The notes under the pieces: model-generated
What the model was told of the DNA's origin: nothing
The model's database searches: none
Seen by the model: only the letters and a program-made list of their open reading frames with translations
Translations under genes and position numbers: made by a program
Shown: positions 61,680 through 64,000 of the stretch, piece by piece
How positions within the stretch are numbered: position 1 is the stretch's first letter
Layout of the letters: each line of letters begins with the position of its first letter
From: Hevea brasiliensis
Taxonomy: Eukaryota > Streptophyta > Magnoliopsida > Malpighiales > Euphorbiaceae
DNA: 64,000 nt
Reading direction: 5' to 3'
Assembly (NCBI RefSeq): GCF_030052815.1
Contig: NC_079498.1
Span: 98,102,041-98,166,040, forward strand

Positions 61680-63583
61680 TGAGCATTAAATGCTCACGAA
61701 GTCCCAAGCGATGCATCGGTTGGTCAATCGGGCTTCCACCTTGACACGTCGCAAGAAGGTTCCAGAAACATAATAAAAATTGGATAAATGAGATCGGTTA
61801 ATTAAGGTCATCGGATTGTACAAATTTCCAAACCTACAGATCGACGAATAGAGATTCGTCTAGGGATCAGATCGGGTACACTCATCAGAGATCGAAAAAA
61901 TAACCAATGCAATAACAAAACAAAAACATTCAAACAAAAATTTCATTTCATTTCCAAAAGATCAGATTACATCAGTTAGGTGATCTAATCGAAATAATAA
62001 CCCTTAAAAGGGAATGGTCACAATGGGAAGATCGGAAAAGCCAGGAACGACCCGTGAGATCGGAGAACTCAGGGAGTTGAACAACTACCAATCATAGCCT
62101 TAAATTAGCTTTCCCCACCGTCAGATCCGAGTTAGTTAAAGCATCGCAGGCATGATCAAATCCTCACCACACATCTCATTTGCAAGGACGCCCTCCTAGC
62201 GGCCAGATGCCAAAACAGTTAAAGCAGCCCCGTACATTCCGATCTCTACCGTTGATTATAATTGTAAGGATGGATCTGGAGCCCTCGGATCAAAAGCAAA
62301 TGACAGATTCGACGCTTTTTATTCCTAGCCTTTGGATCCATTTCGTAAGGTAAGATCCTTGATCATTGGATTAAGAGGAGAAAGGATGGATATTCTGAAT
62401 GGAATCCCGACCCTCCATTTTGATTCTCTTTAATTCTCAGACATCAGATTATATCCTTTTGAATATGAGCCTTCCGTCTCCCCCTAATAAGATCTTGACC
62501 CCTCATTTTAGGCACCCGTTCCCTATAAATACCTACATGCAACATTGTAGAAGGGACGAAAAAAAAAGAAGGTGGTGATTATCGTGGAAAGAATCTGGAT
62601 TTTGATTCAGTCTTGCCATTTTGAGCTTTCAAAGTATTGAGAAACTTTAGAAACTAGTTTTCTAAAGTATTTCACTAGAAGGAGCTCTAAACCCTGAGAT
62701 TTTTATTTTCAGTGCCTGTGCACCACCCTCTGAAACCATTTTCATTCCGCCTCATTCCTACACTCTAATATCTGTGCATTATCTCCCGAGTTCAAATTCG
62801 TTTCGATCTATTCCCATTATTTCAGGTAAGTTTGAGTCCTTCGACCGTCAGCTTTCACTTCTGCAAGATTTGTGGATATCGGAGTTAGCTCGTCTGTCTC
62901 CTTAACTTTCCACAGGTAAGCGTCTACACTGTCGTTTTATTAAATACCCTTGGTTTGTTTTCTCAAGTTTTCTTTTAAAGTTTCTTTTACATCTAGTCAT
63001 ATTAAGTCTCAAAATAGGCCGGAAGTTATTTCCTGTGCCTCTTTTTTTCTATTCACTTGCAAAGTCTATTTATCGTCACTTAGTTTTCATTTCCTTTGAG
63101 AGTATACATTCAAGTCATAGGTGACTTGAAAATACTCTAAAGAATATATGCAGGGGTACTTTAACATGAGAGTTTTGGTCTGAATAAATGAAAAATGATA
63201 AAGGAAGATAGGTGTTGCAAAGGTCGAATAGATCGGAAGCAAAATTAACAAATAAGTTATGAGGTCGAGCCTTGGAATGAGCCCAAGTGATGCTATAATA
63301 GATCGGGAATCAAGATAAGATTGGATCCCTGACGAGCAACTAAAAAGAGATCGGATATCGCTAATCAAAGAGTTCTAATAAAGCGATCATGCGGAAGATT
63401 GGCAACGAGTTCGGTCTTTCATCCACTATCTAGTTATAAAGTCTCGTAGGCTAGGAAAAGCTGTACACGAGTCTCTTGTATCCTTGGTACTTCATTCCCA
63501 CAAAAAGGGGTCAAGAAGGACCCTTTACCAAAATCCTTAGTTCCAAGTTCTTACAAAATGCCATTCTAATAAACACACTAAGA
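61680..63583 (+). mobile_element. Ty3/gypsy remnant, LTR-like part
   Basis: A plus-strand TATAAATA box at about 62524-62531 is followed by a leader-like stretch (CTACATGCAACATTGTAG..., ACCCTGAG, CAGTGCCTGTGCACC). This is oriented opposite to the ORF at 60248-61507, as expected if that ORF is an antisense ORF near the 3' LTR of a plus-strand Tat element. No LTR pair is available in the window, so ends are undefined. Confidence 0.4.
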
Positions 63584-63693
63584 GATCGGGGGAGAGTTTT
63601 TACCCGAACTTAGTTTAATTTTTAATGTAAATACATTAAGAGTTCGGGGGAGAGTTTTTACTCGAACTCAGCCTAATTTTTAACGTAAATTAT
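63584..63693. repeat. Tandem duplication (about 57-bp unit)
   Basis: Two copies of a unit with TCGGGGGAGAGTTTTTAC, CGAACT and CTAATTTTTAA-type words, at about 63584-63640 and 63641-63693. The GGGGGAGAG core resembles a polypurine tract. Confidence 0.75.
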
Positions 63694-63708
63694 ACATGAA
63701 TGGAAATG

Positions 63709-64000
63709 TGTAAGACCCCTATTTGTATAGCCTGGTATATTTCACTATTCTGGTAATCGGTGTCGGACCGGAAAATTAAGGGGCTTAGAACCACATCTAA
63801 GACAACTAGATAAGCCCTAAACACAAATAATTAGTAATTGTCAATTCGTTAAGTATAAATAAGAAAAAAAGAACACAAGAAGTTAAATGAGCTGAGAGTC
63901 ACAGTGATGGGTGACCTTCTCGGGAAGGACTGTGAAGTCGATTTAAACTCAAATTTCGAACCGTAAAATGTGACGCTGCGGTCCTTAGGACTATTGCAAA
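63709..64000 (+). mobile_element. Ty3/gypsy LTR start, cut by window end
   Basis: It begins TGTAAGACCCCTATTTG and includes ATCGGTGTCGGACCGGAAAA, typical of gypsy LTR 5' ends. It contains GATGGGTGACC (63907-63917), a word shared with the 5S-like part of the TRIM. The element continues beyond the window. Confidence 0.6.

Overview
The window is nuclear DNA from a dicot plant. Genes are split by many GT-AG introns, the background is AT-rich, and plant transposon families are common (Ty1/copia, Ty3/gypsy, Cassandra-type TRIM, RTE LINE, hAT, Mutator, SINE). Intron-by-intron reading gives five protein-coding genes. Their proteins look most like those of woody eudicots, perhaps Malpighiales/Euphorbiaceae; that placement is from memory only.

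Layout. (1) 569-9407, minus: translation release factor eRF1. The CDS is one exon, and a leader exon lies about 7.3 kb upstream behind a 5'UTR intron. That intron holds a three-copy tandem repeat, and a 4.7-kb copia element with identical LTRs sits inside the middle copy. (2) 9.4-13 kb: AT-rich spacer with a perfect 37-bp-stem hairpin and, just past the next gene, a miRNA-precursor-shaped foldback. (3) 13250-35461, minus: an importin-13/transportin-3-like karyopherin, 23 exons rebuilt with consistent phase into 997 residues. Its introns hold an organellar rRNA fragment, a dead RTE LINE, and a Mutator-type element nested in a hAT-like element. (4) 35462-35921: a 460-bp divergent promoter with three TGGGCC boxes. 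(5) 35922-40912, plus: plastid monothiol glutaredoxin GRXS14 (CGFS), three exons; intron 2 carries an LTR-like block with two G-boxes and a TATA box. (6) 42457-45704, minus: 4-coumarate:CoA ligase, five exons, 544 residues, with an ACCTACC (AC-I) box upstream. (7) 47306-51755, minus: a predicted chimeric protein in which a RING1-type exon splices in phase onto an SGS3-like zf-XS/XS/coiled-coil body. (8) 51.8-64 kb: gene-poor, AT-rich, with higher-order tandem repeats, a 5S-rRNA-bearing TRIM with a hybrid end, a SINE and Ty3/gypsy remains.

The genes serve general cell functions (translation termination, nuclear import, plastid Fe-S/redox, phenylpropanoid entry, RNA silencing) and do not form a pathway. 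The most unusual items are the RING-SGS3 gene model, the stop-free 120-nt intron of the importin, the miRNA-like hairpin and the hybrid TRIM. All exon joins come from splice-site and phase reading, not from transcripts.
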